A stretch of 64,000 bases of DNA from Loxodes magnus (taxonomy: Eukaryota > Ciliophora > Karyorelictea > Loxodida > Loxodidae), in assembly GCA_946699065.1 (NCBI GenBank), contig CAMPDV010000450.1:212820-276819 (forward strand), in the 5' to 3' direction. Under the pieces are notes generated by a model. The model had not been told where the DNA came from. It saw nothing but the letters and a program-made list of their open reading frames with translations, and did not search any database. Positions within the stretch are counted from its first letter, which is position 1. Every line of letters begins with the position of its first letter. Position numbers and translations under genes: made by a program. Shown one piece after another: positions 49,576 to 62,629 of the stretch.

Positions 49576-51066
49576 TCAGCTAATGTCTGCTTATAATTAA
49601 AAGCAGTGACTGAATCTTTAGAATGGTTTGAAAAGAAGAAGAGAATAAATAAGAAAATATGGAAAACACAATAAACATAGGAACCTTGAAAATAGAAAGA
49701 GTTTAATCCTTTTAATATTTTGGCCATGTTATAGAAGAAAATATAAGTTTTTAAAAACACATGCTAAATAGATTTAAGCAGTGCAAAAAATGCAAGCATG
49801 ATGATAAAAGCTTTTGTGAACTCAATATTTAGTTATGGGACAGAAGTGATTCCTTTTTGCGAACAATTCTTAGGTCGAAAAATAATAGATTAATTAGAAT
49901 TCCTATAGAGAAGATCTTTAAGAGCAATTGTTGACGCACCTTTTTGTGTTCAAAATGAAATGTTAGAACATGAATTACAATTTATGAAATTTAAACATTA
50001 TTTATGATAGAAAACTTTAAAACTCAGGCAAACTAATAGAAAATAAGGTAAAACAATTGATGGTCTAATGGGAGAGTTGAGTAGTTAAGAAAATTTTCAT
50101 TTTTGAACAATACTGCGCAGCAATAAAAACAGAACTAAAAATTAAAGACAAAGATATTTTTATAGAAGATGGAAAAAATAATAGGTAAGGTAAATAAAAT
50201 ATTAGTCGTGCAATATGAGAATAAAGAACATATGAAGAAGATAGATGAAGAATAGATCAGATGATAACGACATTGTAATATAGAAAGTTCTGATTTGATG
50301 AATATATAATAGAACCACCAAAATATCTAAGATATAATAAACAAATAAAAGGAGAAATTTGCTACATATTTAGACTAAGGACAAGATGTAATGGTAGTTA
50401 AGATTGCCTAAAGGAAGACATCTAGTATAAACAAGTTAATGTAATTTTAATAATAACTAAAAAGAAGATGAAAGATATTTAATTGAAAAATGCTAAAAAT
50501 ATACGAAAGGAAGAGAAATATGCATTAATAATTTAGAAATAATAATAAAAGATTGGAAAGAGTTTAAATTATTTGACACTGTATGAGGTACGGCTAGATT
50601 TGAAAAATTCATTAGAACTTAAAAGTTAGAAAATCGAATAAAAATTGATCTAGAAATTAAAGATTTTATTAGATATATCATAGAGCAAAGAAAAAAGGAT
50701 ATAAAGAGAATAAAATATCATTAAGCAATGAAATAGATAAGAGTTATAGAGCTGGTAAGGGATAATTCCTATGAGTCTACAAAAACCTTATATAGAAGAA
50801 AGATACAAGGGTGAATTGTGAATAAAGTAAAAGAGAATATAGCTTAAGCTTGCTAAACATAATTAATAAAAAGAAGGAAAGTAGAAGATAGAATCTGGAA
50901 TAGAGAAATCAATGAAGAACTGGAAAACATAAATGAGAATGAAGAAGAATATATGGCTGAAATTGAAAAATAGCTTTTTATTCCAAAAAATATTCAGGAA
51001 GAGTTTGAGATGTACTGTCATTTAAGAGCTGCGCATCAGTGAGATGCTACGCACTCTATAATCTAA
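49576..51066 (+). pseudogene. Non-LTR retrotransposon ORF2, C-terminal part
   Basis: 5'-truncated fragment. It starts in the RT thumb: LKIERVQSFQYFGHVIEENI is the 'YLG' region. After a frameshift near 49790 comes SYGTEVIPFCEQFLGRK with LEFLQRRSLRAIVDAPFC. A long basic region leads to a C-terminal Cys/His motif, CNFNNNQKEDERYLIEKCQ, and an acidic helix (NREINEELENINENEEEYMA). The end, HLRAAHQW then TGA-rich sequence, coincides with a 3' motif shared with relics at 0.4 and 1.0 kb. Four bases beyond it the right inverted-repeat arm begins. Trp is TGA in several places. Probably same family as the RT palm at 60.04-60.73 kb, since the two parts do not overlap but fit in order. Confidence 0.75.
51026..51064 (+). 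repeat. Conserved 3'-terminal motif of retroelements
   Basis: GAGCTGCGCATCAGTGAGAT followed by GCTACGCACTCTATAATCT. Near-matches end the relics at 418-381 (minus) and 980-1016 (plus); a looser form (GGTGCGCTAATGAAGTGCTA) is inside the gag-like ORFs near their 3' end (19287 onward). Position at the 3' end suggests a site read by the RT on element RNA. Confidence 0.6.
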
Positions 51067-51069
51067 TTT

Positions 51070-54000
51070 TTTTTTAATTAACAAATTTGAATTTATTACT
51101 ATCGTCATTTTACCAACTTTTATGATTCTATTATTTCTAATTTAAAATTTTATTCAATTTTTTTATTTATATTTCAGTTAATTATTTAGTTCTCATTCTT
51201 TTCTATTAATTTTCCTTAATATTTTTTAATTTTTTCATTATCTTTTAACTTTATCATTTTATCTTAACTTGAAACATAAGTTTTTTCTTATTTCAATTTT
51301 TAATGTATAAAAATATTTCAGGATAAATTTTCTTTTTATATGTATAATAGTTCTATTAGAAATATAACTTTTCCAATTTTTAAATACAAATATATAATAG
51401 GATCATCATTTTTTTATTACAATTATAAACATTTTTTTATTTCACATATTTCATATATAATTAGACTTTTTTAATATTCTTCTATTATAAAATCCTTTAT
51501 ATATTTTATAGATTTATATATTTACCTTTTAATCAACTTTTTCTATCAAAATATCTTTGAATCAAGTTATTTTTTTTAAGTTCTTTGTATATTATATCTT
51601 TAAAATTTAGTTGTATTTATTATTTCTATTTTTAAATATTTAACTCATTTATCTATCTTGCAAATTTATTAATCTCATAACTATTTAATTTTATCTCTTC
51701 TTTTAACTTTATTTTTTTATTTCTTTAGTAAAAAATAATTTTCTGTAAAAATGTATTTAATTTCATCCCACAGTAAATATTTTAGATTGATTATCTTTAA
51801 ACTTAGAAATAAAATTATGAATTAGAATTGTATCCTCATATTAGTCAATTCCTATAGTAATTTTTTATTGGATGGTAGGATTTTTTTATTATATGTATTT
51901 TCAAAAATATCTATTATTATATTTTGATTAAAAATGATATAATTTTTGATGCTTTTAAAATTTATGAACTACTAAAAATTTAGGATTTTAATTATTTTTT
52001 TAAACTTAAATTTAAGAATTTCAGTTTAAATAATTATATAATATTTGAATATTTAATTTTACACTACTTAAATAATCAATATATAAGATTAAATCTAAAG
52101 CATCTTACCAATAATTCCTTCTTATTATATCGATTAAAATTATCTGGGAATATATAAAGCCTAGAAATATATAATAACATGAAAGGTAAAATTATAATAG
52201 AATGATTAATAAATAGATACTGCTTAGTAATTAACTTTTATTTAATTAAATTAATCAAAATTTCTCTATTTTCTATTTCTTCTATTTTAAGAAGAATATA
52301 GATTTAGAGATAAACCAATATTTGCTTAACTTTTAAGTATTTTGAATTCCTGTAAAATCAAAAAACTTAATTAGTCACAAAATAACCTTACTTTACTTCA
52401 ATTATCTTATAAAATTACTCTTAAGTTGGATTAGTGTTGATTATATAGTTTTTCTTTTGTTTGGAATTTATTTAAAAAGTGGTTAATATAAATTGAATGC
52501 TTCTTAGTTCAATTATTAATCATTTGTCACGAGCTCTCTTATTTTATCTAAAAGATTATAGATTTGCTCATCTTGTTAACTGAGAAATATTACATTTACT
52601 CACTTCCTTTGAACAAGGTATCATTATCCTTATTTTTCAAGGATAATTATGTCTTAACTACATTTATTTGTAGTTGTTTGCTTGAAATTATAATAAAGAT
52701 TCTGGTGACCTTTACCTTTTCCACTATTCTGGTAAATCTTCTATCCTTTATTGTAGACTTTTTGATTCTTTGTTTTATTGTTTTATCATTAAGAAGCTTT
52801 TTTGCTTTATTTGAATATTCGTTAAACAATAGAATAATCAACAAAGAAGAATGTAAGTTAAATGAAAGTTTAATGCAAAATAAACTTTATTAGATAGATA
52901 AAGATCTATGTTTGATATAATGGATGATAATAGTATTAGATTTTTAAAAGTTCATAATTATAAAACCTAGTATTTTAATCATTTGTATTGCTACTACAAT
53001 TTTTACAACTTGTATTGAAGTAAATATATCGAGTCATCTCAATCAAAGTAGAAACAATTATGTAACATGCTAGTCATACTTCTAAGCAGTTTCTAATAGT
53101 GAAAAAGTTTAGAATTACAGATTTTTAAAACAATAGTTCGAACAAAAGAGTTGAAAGATTTTTCAGTACTATGTAATTAACCTTGAGCATTAAATTTTTT
53201 GACTGTTATCTTAATTTTCCACAATATTTTTTAAGATAAATTTTGGAAAGAAATTGGTTAAAACCAAATCTTAGAAAGTGAATAAAATTTCAAAAATATT
53301 AATTAAACTTGTTAGGAAACTATTTTTATATTTAAATATATCAGAGAAATTATTAGAAAAGTCCACAATAATTAGGTAAATAATATCCCTAAATAAAAGA
53401 TTGGAATAACAATTTATAATGAAATAATATTTAGAAATATAAGGTTTATTTTAATCTGAATTGAAATGATATAATTAGCTAAATTAAAGAGAAATAAAAC
53501 TAAAAATGTTAGATAATAATTATAAAAATTATTTAAATATACATTTTATTTTTATTTTTAAATATTCTTATTTTGTATTTTCAAAAACAAGAGAACTAAA
53601 ATTGGAAAGAATCATATTTTCTTTCAAATAAAATTATATAAATAGAGATAACTGAATTTGTATACTTTTAAATTCTAGATTATTTTTATACTTTTTAAAG
53701 ATTTTTAGAATAAGAATAAAGTAAATAATTTTTAATTTTAATATCTCTTAATAAAAATAATTTGCCTTTAATTTTTTATTAATAATTATATTATAAGCTT
53801 AGAACTTTTTGATTAATTTACATTTTTTATCTATTTTTAATCTATTTTTTTAAATTTAATATTATTAACAGAAGTTATATTATGATAAGTAAATTAAATA
53901 AATATATAATTTTTATCAAAATTTAAAAATATTTAAAGGGTCTTAAATAAGTAAATATTCTTAAAATAATACATTAAGAACTAGCTTATGTTCTAATATA

Positions 54001-54272
54001 ATATCGTAAATTAAATCTTTTTTGTGCGAAAATTTTGAAAAATAATAAATAAAAAAAACTTAAATATAAAAATTTAACCCTTAGTGTTTCTAAAGTAAAA
54101 ATAGAATGATTTAAGTATTTTAGTATTAATCTAATAATATACAATTAATTAGTTTAATTTTTTATCTTTATTGAGAAATTGTAAATAATTTTAAATCTTT
54201 TTGACAAATTACAAAAGTAATTTTTAAATTTGCAAAGATTAAAAATATAAAATTAAATTAATTATTATTTAA
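51070..54272 (-). repeat. Right arm of 3.2-kb inverted repeat
   Basis: Reverse complement of 37437-40645 (see there). Inner edge at the 3' end of the RT fragment, outer edge before an A/T spacer with no shared sequence. The two arms enclose about 10.4 kb. The 109-residue standard-code ORF at 52564-52893 is antisense to the coding-like frame. Confidence 0.95.
52235..52789 (-). pseudogene. Frameshifted copy of the inverted-repeat gene
   Basis: Mirror of 38926-39480: MIKQQNKESKSLQQRIEDLP, EQWKRQRSPESLLQF, then a 2-base length change after LRHNY that breaks the frame. Differences before the break are mostly silent or conservative (Glu/Gln, Leu/Ser). Confidence 0.5.
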
Positions 54273-54274
54273 TT

Positions 54275-55295
54275 ATCTATTTTTCTTATAAGATATTTTT
54301 TATTTTCTTTTTACCAAATAAATTACCTGACTAGATTTAAATCGTAAAAATACAATTTCAAAAAAAAATTATCCTTTTTATAGGGAATTTATTACTTTGA
54401 TATATAATTAAGCAGAATAATTTAAATAATATTTTTAATATAAATATTTACATAAAAAAGTAAAAATATATAGAAATAGATTAAAAAAAAGTTATTATTA
54501 TTTTATATTTTATAGCAAAAACTAAATATAATTGATCATTATAATTTTTTTTATTTATTTGCTTCATAAAATTAAACTTTTTTTTCTGACTTTATAACTT
54601 CGAAAATAAAGTTAACAATTTACGATTAAAAAATAATTTTTTAATTTTAAATTAGAAAATAAAATATATAAAAAAATAAATTTCAAGCATTTATTCTTAG
54701 TAGTTTTTCTTTAATTAAAAATATTGAATATTCTATCTAAAAGATTAGCATAGAAGGGTAACAATTACTTTAAAGGAATAAATTTAGAAAAAGTTTAATC
54801 AAAAAAGGTTAAAGAAAATATAAAATAGTTAAAAAATAAATTAACAAAATATAATTAATTATTAATAAACATATTCCTTATTATTCCTTAAAATATATAA
54901 AATTTTCTCTATAATTGGTAATTAATAGAAAAACTTTAAAGTAATAGAAATGCATTTTTAGACAAAATTATTGATTTACCTTCTCAGTATTATTTAGATT
55001 GTGAAAATATCTTTTAAATAGTTATGTGATTAAAGGAAAATATCTATTAAAGAACTAAATATTTTAATGGATATTAAAAAGTAATAGATATTTTTAAATT
55101 AAGTAATAAAAATAAGTTTAAAATACCTATTAGTAATAGTAAATCTATACTTTAAACAATATTTAAATTTAGCTTCACATTATTTGAATAAAACCAAATA
55201 GCGAAACAGATTAACAAAAGCATATATTGAGAAAGGTAGCGAAAATATCAAATTCAACAGAGATTAAGTATAATAATAATAATATACTTAAGATT
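54275..55295. other. AT-rich spacer
   Basis: No gene, RNA or shared repeat recognised. Confidence 0.45.
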
Positions 55296-55299
55296 TAAA

Positions 55300-55700
55300 G
55301 GGCTTTCTTTCCTTTAGTTTCCGCTTAGATATCTGCTATATTTTGCTTACATGGATGAATAACACGATCCTTTTTTATGTTTAAGGTCATCAATAATGAT
55401 TATCTTCAGTTTTTGAATAAATTTTTATTTATATACTCCAGTTTCAGTTATTCAGAGTTTATTTAACATCCTTCATGCTCTCTTATCTGGATTTTTTCAA
55501 ATTAAGTTTTATTGTAAAATTTGGTTAATTGATTTATAATATTAGCAGCTTTAGGTCTAATTTTTCTTTAATTTTTCTTAGTTAATATTTTATTATTCTA
55601 TTCTCTTTTGTAAAATAAGTTAGAATTTCATCTTATTATATTTATTGAGCCTAATTAATATTAGAAGGTATGAAATATAATTATACAATAAAACTCAGAA
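55300..55700 (-). pseudogene. Gag-like element, third family, relic
   Basis: Minus-strand MLNKLWITETGVYKQKFIQK matches MLSRLWITETGICKKKIFDK of the 26.5-27.3 kb unit, with Trp as TGA in both. The preceding 250 bases are helical but eroded and the knuckle is not found. It is a C-terminal remnant. Confidence 0.55.
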
Positions 55701-55704
55701 TGTG

Positions 55705-56440
55705 ATAAAAAAGCAAGTAGAATTCCAATCAGAGTATTTAATTATTAAGAATTTATAGAATACAAATAACTAAATAAAGTTTATAATTTAGCAAGCTTTT
55801 CTTTATTTTCTTTAAACAATAGCTAAGAAAATTAACTTAAATTAAAATAAATTAAAGTGTAAGTAAAAGCAGGAATTATACTATAAGCAAACTATTTTAA
55901 CCATAATTCTTTTTTAAGAAACTTTAACTAGCACAATAAAGATATAATAAAATTATTTATTTTTAAGTAAGTTTTTTTATGAAAATAAATGCAACCTTAA
56001 AAGTTTAGTTCTTTTCCTGCGCTTAAGTTATCACAGAACAGCGATAGATTAAAGTATCTGGATTTAAAAAGATTAAAGCTTTAAAATAACTTAATGACTT
56101 GTAATAGCAAAATAACCTTAAAAAACTTATAAACTATTTTAAAATTAAGTAATACAGTTAGAGACAAATTAGAGCAATTAATGGACAATAACTAATCAAT
56201 CATAAGAACAAGAAATTAGAAAATATTTAAATTTTTTCTTCTGAAATAGATCTAATTTGCGGAACAAAGGTTAACTTTCGGAAAAACATCATTATTTTAT
56301 TTAATTAATAAATAAGAATGTAAAAAAATAATTAAGTGATCAATAATCAATAGAAATAAATGACATTCAAACTAATAAAGTTAAGTCTCTATTAATTAAA
56401 GAAAAGAGTTACCTTAAGATAATAAACATAAAAAAATTAT
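55705..56440. other. AT-rich spacer
   Basis: Nothing recognised on either strand. Confidence 0.4.
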
Positions 56441-56449
56441 AAAATTAAA

Positions 56450-57290
56450 ATAATACCAGCCAAATCAATAAGCTCAGAATATGTTCTAATGATATTCTAA
56501 TAAGAACTTAAAATTTAAATTTTAGAGATTGGCTTATAAGTAAAAGACAAGATTATATCATAAAAAATTAAATTCATATAATTGTTTGAAATATTCAATG
56601 GAAAAAAAATCTTAGATATAAGCAGAAATAAAGAAATTTAGCTCATACTATAAAATTGACTTAAACAAATTCAATGATCTAAATGACAATAATTTAATGT
56701 AATATAACGATGATTCTATACAAAAGTAATCTCTCTAATAAACAATGGAAAACATTAATTAAAAAAATGTAATAGATATGAAATAAAACAAAACATGATA
56801 ACTACAAGAATCATTTAAAAATAATTAAGCACAGAAGAAATCTTTCCAAAAATAACATATTTTATATAAAATAGTAAAATAAAGAAAATAAAATAATAAT
56901 AAAAAATTCGAGCATAATTATTATTATTTAAATAAGATTTACAAGAAATATATAAAGAATAAAAAAAGGCTAATTTTAATGAGGAAAATTGAAAAAATTT
57001 AATCACGTATAAATGCAAATATTATAACTAAATTATAAAGACAATAAAAATAAACTTTTAAAAATTTTAAAAACAAAATTATTATTATAAAACTTCATTA
57101 AGAGAAATATTAGAATACAATTAAATAAAAATAAGAAAAATAAACAAGCAAAAATAAAAATCTGAAAAAGAAATAGATAAGATAACGAAAAATGCATGAA
57201 ATAACTTAAACATGAAAGTAATTATGAATAAAAGAAGAAATAACCATTAATGAAACATAAAATATTTGAGTAGATTAAAATAAGCTTTTT
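56450..57290 (+). CDS. Unassigned coding-like region
   Basis: A plus-strand frame is Asn/Gln/Lys-rich and helical: AEIKKFSSYYKIDLNKFNDL, NDNNLMQYNDDSIQKQSLQQ, TMENINQKNVIDMKQNK, later FEHNYYYLNKIYKKYIKNKK. TAA/TAG are Gln. The low-complexity composition is also what AT-rich noncoding DNA would give, so the call is weak. No boundary defined. Confidence 0.3.
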
Positions 57291-57294
57291 TTTA

Positions 57295-58105
57295 AGCTTT
57301 TTAGCAAAATAAACATTTCATAATTTAATTTAAATTAAATTTTTAAGATTTAAGAATCCAGAACCTCATGCAATCCTTTCATTAATTAAATTTGAAAAGT
57401 ATTGGAAAAAGTTTATAATAAGAAAAAATAATTTAGTAAGAGATATTAAAAAACCAAAAGGAAATTAATTAAAAACAAAAACTTTAAATTTTTCCAAAGG
57501 ATTAATAAAGTTAAATTGATATGACTCAAGTTTAAGATATCATTATGAATTTTATTTAATTTTTGAGAAAAAATTAGGTCTTTAAAAAGTAAATAAATAA
57601 AATTAGAAATTATTTCCAGCAAAAAATCAAATTTATCTTAAAATGAAAAGAGGAGTGAAATTTGAATAGATTTTAATTATTGATATAAATTTTAGAGTGA
57701 ATAAAAAAGCATTAACTAAATAATTTGAAAATAATAAAAGGAAAATTAAATCTTATTAGTAAAAAAAGGTAATTTAAATTTAATTTAAATATATTATTTA
57801 TGAAATAAATCAAGAAGCTTTTCTAATTTATAGTTATATGAAAAATTTACTTTATATAGAATGATGAAAATGTTTAGATATAATAAAAATAACAAAATAA
57901 TAAAATAAAAAATCCCACAATTTATATCATTAAAATTATATATTTTTTTACATAATATAATAAGAATTTTGTTAATCGAAAATTCATTATTTTTTAAAGA
58001 ATTTTTCTTATATAAAAAAATTAATTTATAAAATATTAAAAGCCTAATAGTTTATAAGGAATATAGTATTAAGACGTTACACTACTAGAAATAATATTAG
58101 ATAAA
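57295..58105. other. AT-rich spacer
   Basis: Nothing recognised on either strand. Confidence 0.45.
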
Positions 58106-58129
58106 TTCAAATATAGTAATAAATTAGTC

Positions 58130-58935
58130 ACGAAAATTAAAAAAACTCGGAAAAAAACAAAATTTATAAAACTTCGTAAAGAAAGACTAGAAGATAAGCA
58201 AGACTAGAAGAGAAAAAGTGGAAATCACCGAAATTTTCTTCTTCGAATCAAGACAAAAAAATACAAGATAAACAAGATAACATCTCATTAATCGAAAAAT
58301 AAAATAAATTCGTATATAAGAAAAATGACAAAAAGAAAAATACTTATCAAGTAGGATGAGGTCATTTACAGTCTTTCAGAGAGAATAAGAGAACTAATGA
58401 TAGAAATTGAATAACCGAATTTAAAAACTATATACTTAAGGAAGTAATTGTTCAAAATAAAGTCTTAACAGAAGAATAGCTTTGACTTTAATCTCAAGAT
58501 AATTAAATAGAGGAAATTCCAATAGCTACTGAAAAAACTAAGACTAATATTGTGACTAATTAATAGAATGTTTAAATAAAAATTTAAAGAACTGAGATAG
58601 TAAAAAAGTAGGAAAACTTGAGAACTTTATTCTTCCGAAAAAGAAACGGAAATCGAAGAAAAAGCGGTGCTGATATTGTAATTCTTCCCAGCATTTAATA
58701 AAAAACTGCTCTGACTTCAAAAAACTTGAAAGTAAAGAGGACTAAAGGAACTGAAGAGAATTAGTAAGACTCTTTATAAATAACAATGATTTAAAAAAAA
58801 TAATGGATATAGAATAAACTTTAATAAGACTGAGGTGAAATGATAGACATCTACATTAAAAGAAACTGTCGAGGAATCCAGCTTCAACAAAAAATGATAG
58901 CAGAAATTGGTTGAAATTCCAAGGAAAGTTAGCAG
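58130..58935 (+). pseudogene. Gag-like CCHC element, third family, plus-strand copy
   Basis: Contains, in order, a basic/Ser-rich start (ARLEEKKWKSPKFSSSNQDK), a coiled-coil block (ERIRELMIEIEQ, cf. EKIRELMNTIEDQ at 27 kb), TEEQLWLQSQDNQIEEIPI, a canonical knuckle CWYCNSSQHLIKNC (C-x2-C-x4-H-x4-C, Trp = TGA), EDQRNWRELVRLFINNN and the end RNWLKFQG. These parts lie in several frames, so at least two frameshifts. Its C-terminus aligns with the 34.6-kb relic, the knuckle with the 31.9-kb ORF (CWYC). No ATG found at the expected start. Confidence 0.7.
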
Positions 58936-58939
58936 TTAA

Positions 58940-60030
58940 TAAACTTATAGTTTATAATTTATAATAATAAGTTAATAACGATTCATATTTAGTTTATTTA
59001 TTAATATTTAATCAAATTTATCTTAGCTAAATTTTCATCTTTCTCTAGTTATTATTATTTCTTCTTAATGCTATTATTTTAATTTATCATTTTATAAATT
59101 TAAATTTTCTATGTATTATATACATTTTTTAGTCCCTATTCTTAATATTTGAAATGCTTTATTATTATTATTCTCAAAATAATGTTGCTTAAAATCTATC
59201 TTTATAATATTTAAATCTAATTAATTCATAAAAAAGCATTATTATTTTATTATTTCTACATTTTTATTTATTTTCACATTTTTAATTTAAATTAAGTAAA
59301 ATAAATTTACTTTAATTTTAAATATATTATATACATAATATCTATAGCTAGGAAATGTATTTACAAGCATATATAGATAATTACGATCAGAAATGAAAGT
59401 AATTAAACTAATATATAAATAACTTATAAACTTAAAATAATGATACATAACTAAAAATTGATATGCTAACAAGTTAAATAATGACTAGAAAAACATTTAT
59501 TTTAATTCTTATAAATTAAATAAAAAAAGAAACTAAATATATAAGTTATATAAACATAATTTACATTAAAAAATATTTAATGCTTTTTGATTAGAATATG
59601 CAGTATTAACTTGAGACTAGAAACTGAAATATAAATTTTTTTAATTATAGTTTGAAGATAAAAGTATGATTGAAACCAAAGGAAATAATTTTCATCCAAA
59701 AAAAGATTTTATAGTTAAAAGTAAAATTACTATCGTAAATTACGATCAAAATTATCTAATTTAGCTGCAATAATATGAAACAAAATATCTAAAGCTTTTA
59801 ATTGTAAGGATAATCTTTGATAGTAATTACTTGAAGCTTAACTAATAAAAATGTATAACATTTTAATTACTACAGCTTTAAATATTTTATTTAAAATTTA
59901 AATTTTTAAGAAAGAATATTGGATTTAATTTATTAAGCTATTCCTCTTATGTTCACCTTTATCAAATTAATAGCTTCACTTTTATAGAACTAAAGCAACA
60001 GAAATGTAGAAAGCATATTGTTATTTATAA
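58940..60030. other. AT-rich spacer
   Basis: No gene or shared repeat recognised. The 61-residue standard-code ORF at 59287-59472 minus has random-like composition. Confidence 0.45.
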
Positions 60031-60039
60031 GAAAAGCAT

Positions 60040-60735
60040 GCAAAAGCCTATGCTTTTGAAGAGAGCGGTTATATTCATTTATTTTTGTCTGCAATATACA
60101 GTTTAGATTTATCCGCTCGTTATGTCAGTTCTTAGATGAATTCTTCCAATTGCTCTCTTTCACTTATTAGTGCTAGATCATCCTTCTAAGCGAAACAGCC
60201 TGCGTATACGTCTCATCAGAATCCTTCCCCATTTCTATATCCTATTGTGATACCTAACTTTTGTTCTTCTAGTCTATGCAGAAGATTTGCTATTATCAAG
60301 TTAAACAATCTTGGTGATGTGATGCTGCCCTGTTTTACACCATTATTTGCCTGGAAAGCTTCTGTTATTATATAATTTATTTTTATTTTAATCTCTTCTT
60401 ATTCATAGAAATTAGCTAGTAAATTAATCAGTTATCTCGGTACTTGTAGCTAATTTAAAATTAATCATATATCTTTTCTCTAGACTGAATTATATGCTTT
60501 CTGAATATTAACGAATATTACGTAAGTTACCTTATTGTTTCTTATTATCATTCTTATACTGTTCTTAATCTAAAAATTTATAGCGCGCAAGATTTACCTT
60601 TCTTGCATCCGCATTAGTGCTCACTTTCAAATTTGTGAATATAACCTTACTTTTTTACAAAATCAAAGTATCTATAACTTTTAGTGAATGCTTAAGTAAG
60701 TAGATTGGTCTATAATTTAAAGGATTCATCTAACC
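60040..60735 (-). pseudogene. Non-LTR reverse transcriptase, palm fragment
   Basis: Minus-strand RT core: NYRPIYLLKHSLKVID (NYRPISLL motif), box A VIFVNIQKAYNSVQRKDIW, where the catalytic Asp of F-V-D is Asn, then FQANNGVKQGSITSPRLFNL with IIANLLHRLEEQKLG, and CFAQKDDLALISEREQLEEF, the FADD box with two extra residues before DD. At least one frame change lies between NYRPI and box A. Trp is TGA in GFWWD and KDIW. Loss of the first Asp and the altered FADD show it is inactive. It is bounded on its 5' side by repeat D copy 2. In order it would precede the fragment at 49.58-51.07 kb, so both may derive from one family. Confidence 0.85.
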
Positions 60736-60754
60736 ATAATAAACCCATAAAAAC

Positions 60755-62628
60755 AAACCTGAAATACAAATCTTTTGGCTTATCCATATATTTTAAGTTG
60801 AATTTTACTTAGTTAATATATAAAATTATAATTAAAAAATATATAATAAATGTGTAGTAATATTATTTTAACATATTTAAGATAATTTAGAAAGAAAAAT
60901 AAGCTTAAACTTCATACTACATAAGTTTATCAATTTATATATTAGAAACTTATAATTACTAATCAGTAAAAAGTAATATAAAATCTTGAATATTTAATTT
61001 TAGAAAAAAAATGAAAAAATTGCTTTAAGCACAGTTTTAAACCTATATAGAACATTTTTAGAAAATTACAATAATTTAAATAATTTTACTTTAAAATAAA
61101 GATTATTTTTTTAATATTTAATACCAATTTTTTTCTTAGCGATTAAATAAATAGAATATTATAGTTTAGTTTATTACTTTAAAATAGCATAATATTTTTA
61201 TTTAGATAAAGATATATTTATTTTGCTTGTAATTAATTTTTATTATAGTTCAATATATTTTAATTAAATATCTACCAAAGCTTTTATTATTTTAAGATAT
61301 TATAAACAATTCATTGCTTCAAGAAGGATTTTTACACCATCTCCTCAAAATATAAAAGAAAATCAGAATATATCGTCTTACCACGTCTTAGCTTCAAATA
61401 GCTAAATCTTCTTAAGACCTACAACTTCCTAGATATCAAAGGGCATTCAAATATAACATGAATTGAAGTTCATGTCAGATTTAGAAATATGCACGCACTC
61501 TGCTATAGCTCTAAAGAAAAATATGAAACAAGGTAGAAGAACTAGATAACAAAATATATAATGTCTCAATAGAGTGAAAAAATGCTTAGATTGATTTGAA
61601 TTTAAATGCATTACTTAATAAAGTAAACTTATTCTAATATCTTTTGATTAGATATTTTACTTTATATTGAGTTCAGTCACATAGTTTTTTGACTTTTATA
61701 TTAATAACATATTGCTTTATTATCATAAATTATAAATTATGAGAAATGAATTAATTTATAGATCAATAATAAATAAATAAATGAATTTTTAAAATTTTAA
61801 TTTGAAGCAATGTTTTTATATTTTTATTAATTTTTACTCACTTTGATGTTATTATTTTAAATTCTTTCTCAAAATAACAATAATTTTATCTTTTCGGATT
61901 AATATTCTACCAAATTTACCAATTCTAAATATCCTTTTTTATGATAATTCTTTTTCTTTCTCGTTACTCTATACTATTTTTTATCAAACTTTTCTGTTGC
62001 TTCTAGTATAATTATTTAAATTCATGATTAATAAGACTTCATATATAAAAGAATATTTATTTGCTTTTTATAAAATTTTCAGAAAAACATTAGTTTAAAT
62101 GTAAAGTTTTGTAATCTTAAACATTTTTTTATTGGACCTAAATTTTTTAATTATAAAAGTAGATAAAATTTCTTTTAAAACTTTTATTTATTTATCTCAT
62201 TAAAACTGACGTATGTTTATTTTTTTTCATATATATTAAAATAAATAGTAATTTACAGAATTAAGAGCTAGAAACTTGAAATAAATTTATTAAATTTGCA
62301 TTTTTTATTTTAGTGATGATATCTCATTCTAATGCTTATTTCTAAGATTGAAAAATTTATCTAAATTTTTAATTCTTAAAATATAGATTTTGTTCATAAA
62401 TAGTATCGTTTCTTATAAGCATTTACTATACTCAATTAACTATTTCTTTTATTTTTTATTTCCAATGCTAGCAAATTTATATGAATATGATTAAAGATCC
62501 AATAGCAAATAATGCTATAATATTGGAATTTTCTTTTGGAATTAAATTAAATACTAAATCAGATTCACAAAATTTACATTTTTGTATTAAGAGCAAACTA
62601 TTTTTCTTAAGTAAGTAAATTAGGAGAT
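60755..62628 (+). repeat. Dispersed repeat D, copy 2 (empty site)
   Basis: Direct relative of 40657-43542 without the 850-bp gag-like unit. At the site it reads ...TTATTTCCAATGCTAGCAAATTTATATG, where copy 1 has ...TTATTTACATTATAATCAA, the insert, then CAAATTTATATG. Contains no recognised protein. Confidence 0.85.
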
Positions 62629-62629
62629 A

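Noticed and set aside
52564..52893. 109-residue hydrophobic standard-code ORF in the right inverted-repeat arm, with its relative at 38822-39037.
   Set aside because: It is antisense to a better frame (MIKQQNKELKSLQQRIEDLP...) in which differences between the arms are often silent. Its hydrophobicity comes from T-rich sequence.
37437..54272. Maverick/Polinton or Tlr-type transposon with long terminal inverted repeats.
   Set aside because: No integrase, DNA polymerase B, packaging ATPase or capsid motif was seen between the arms; the inside holds host-like genes and LINE debris.
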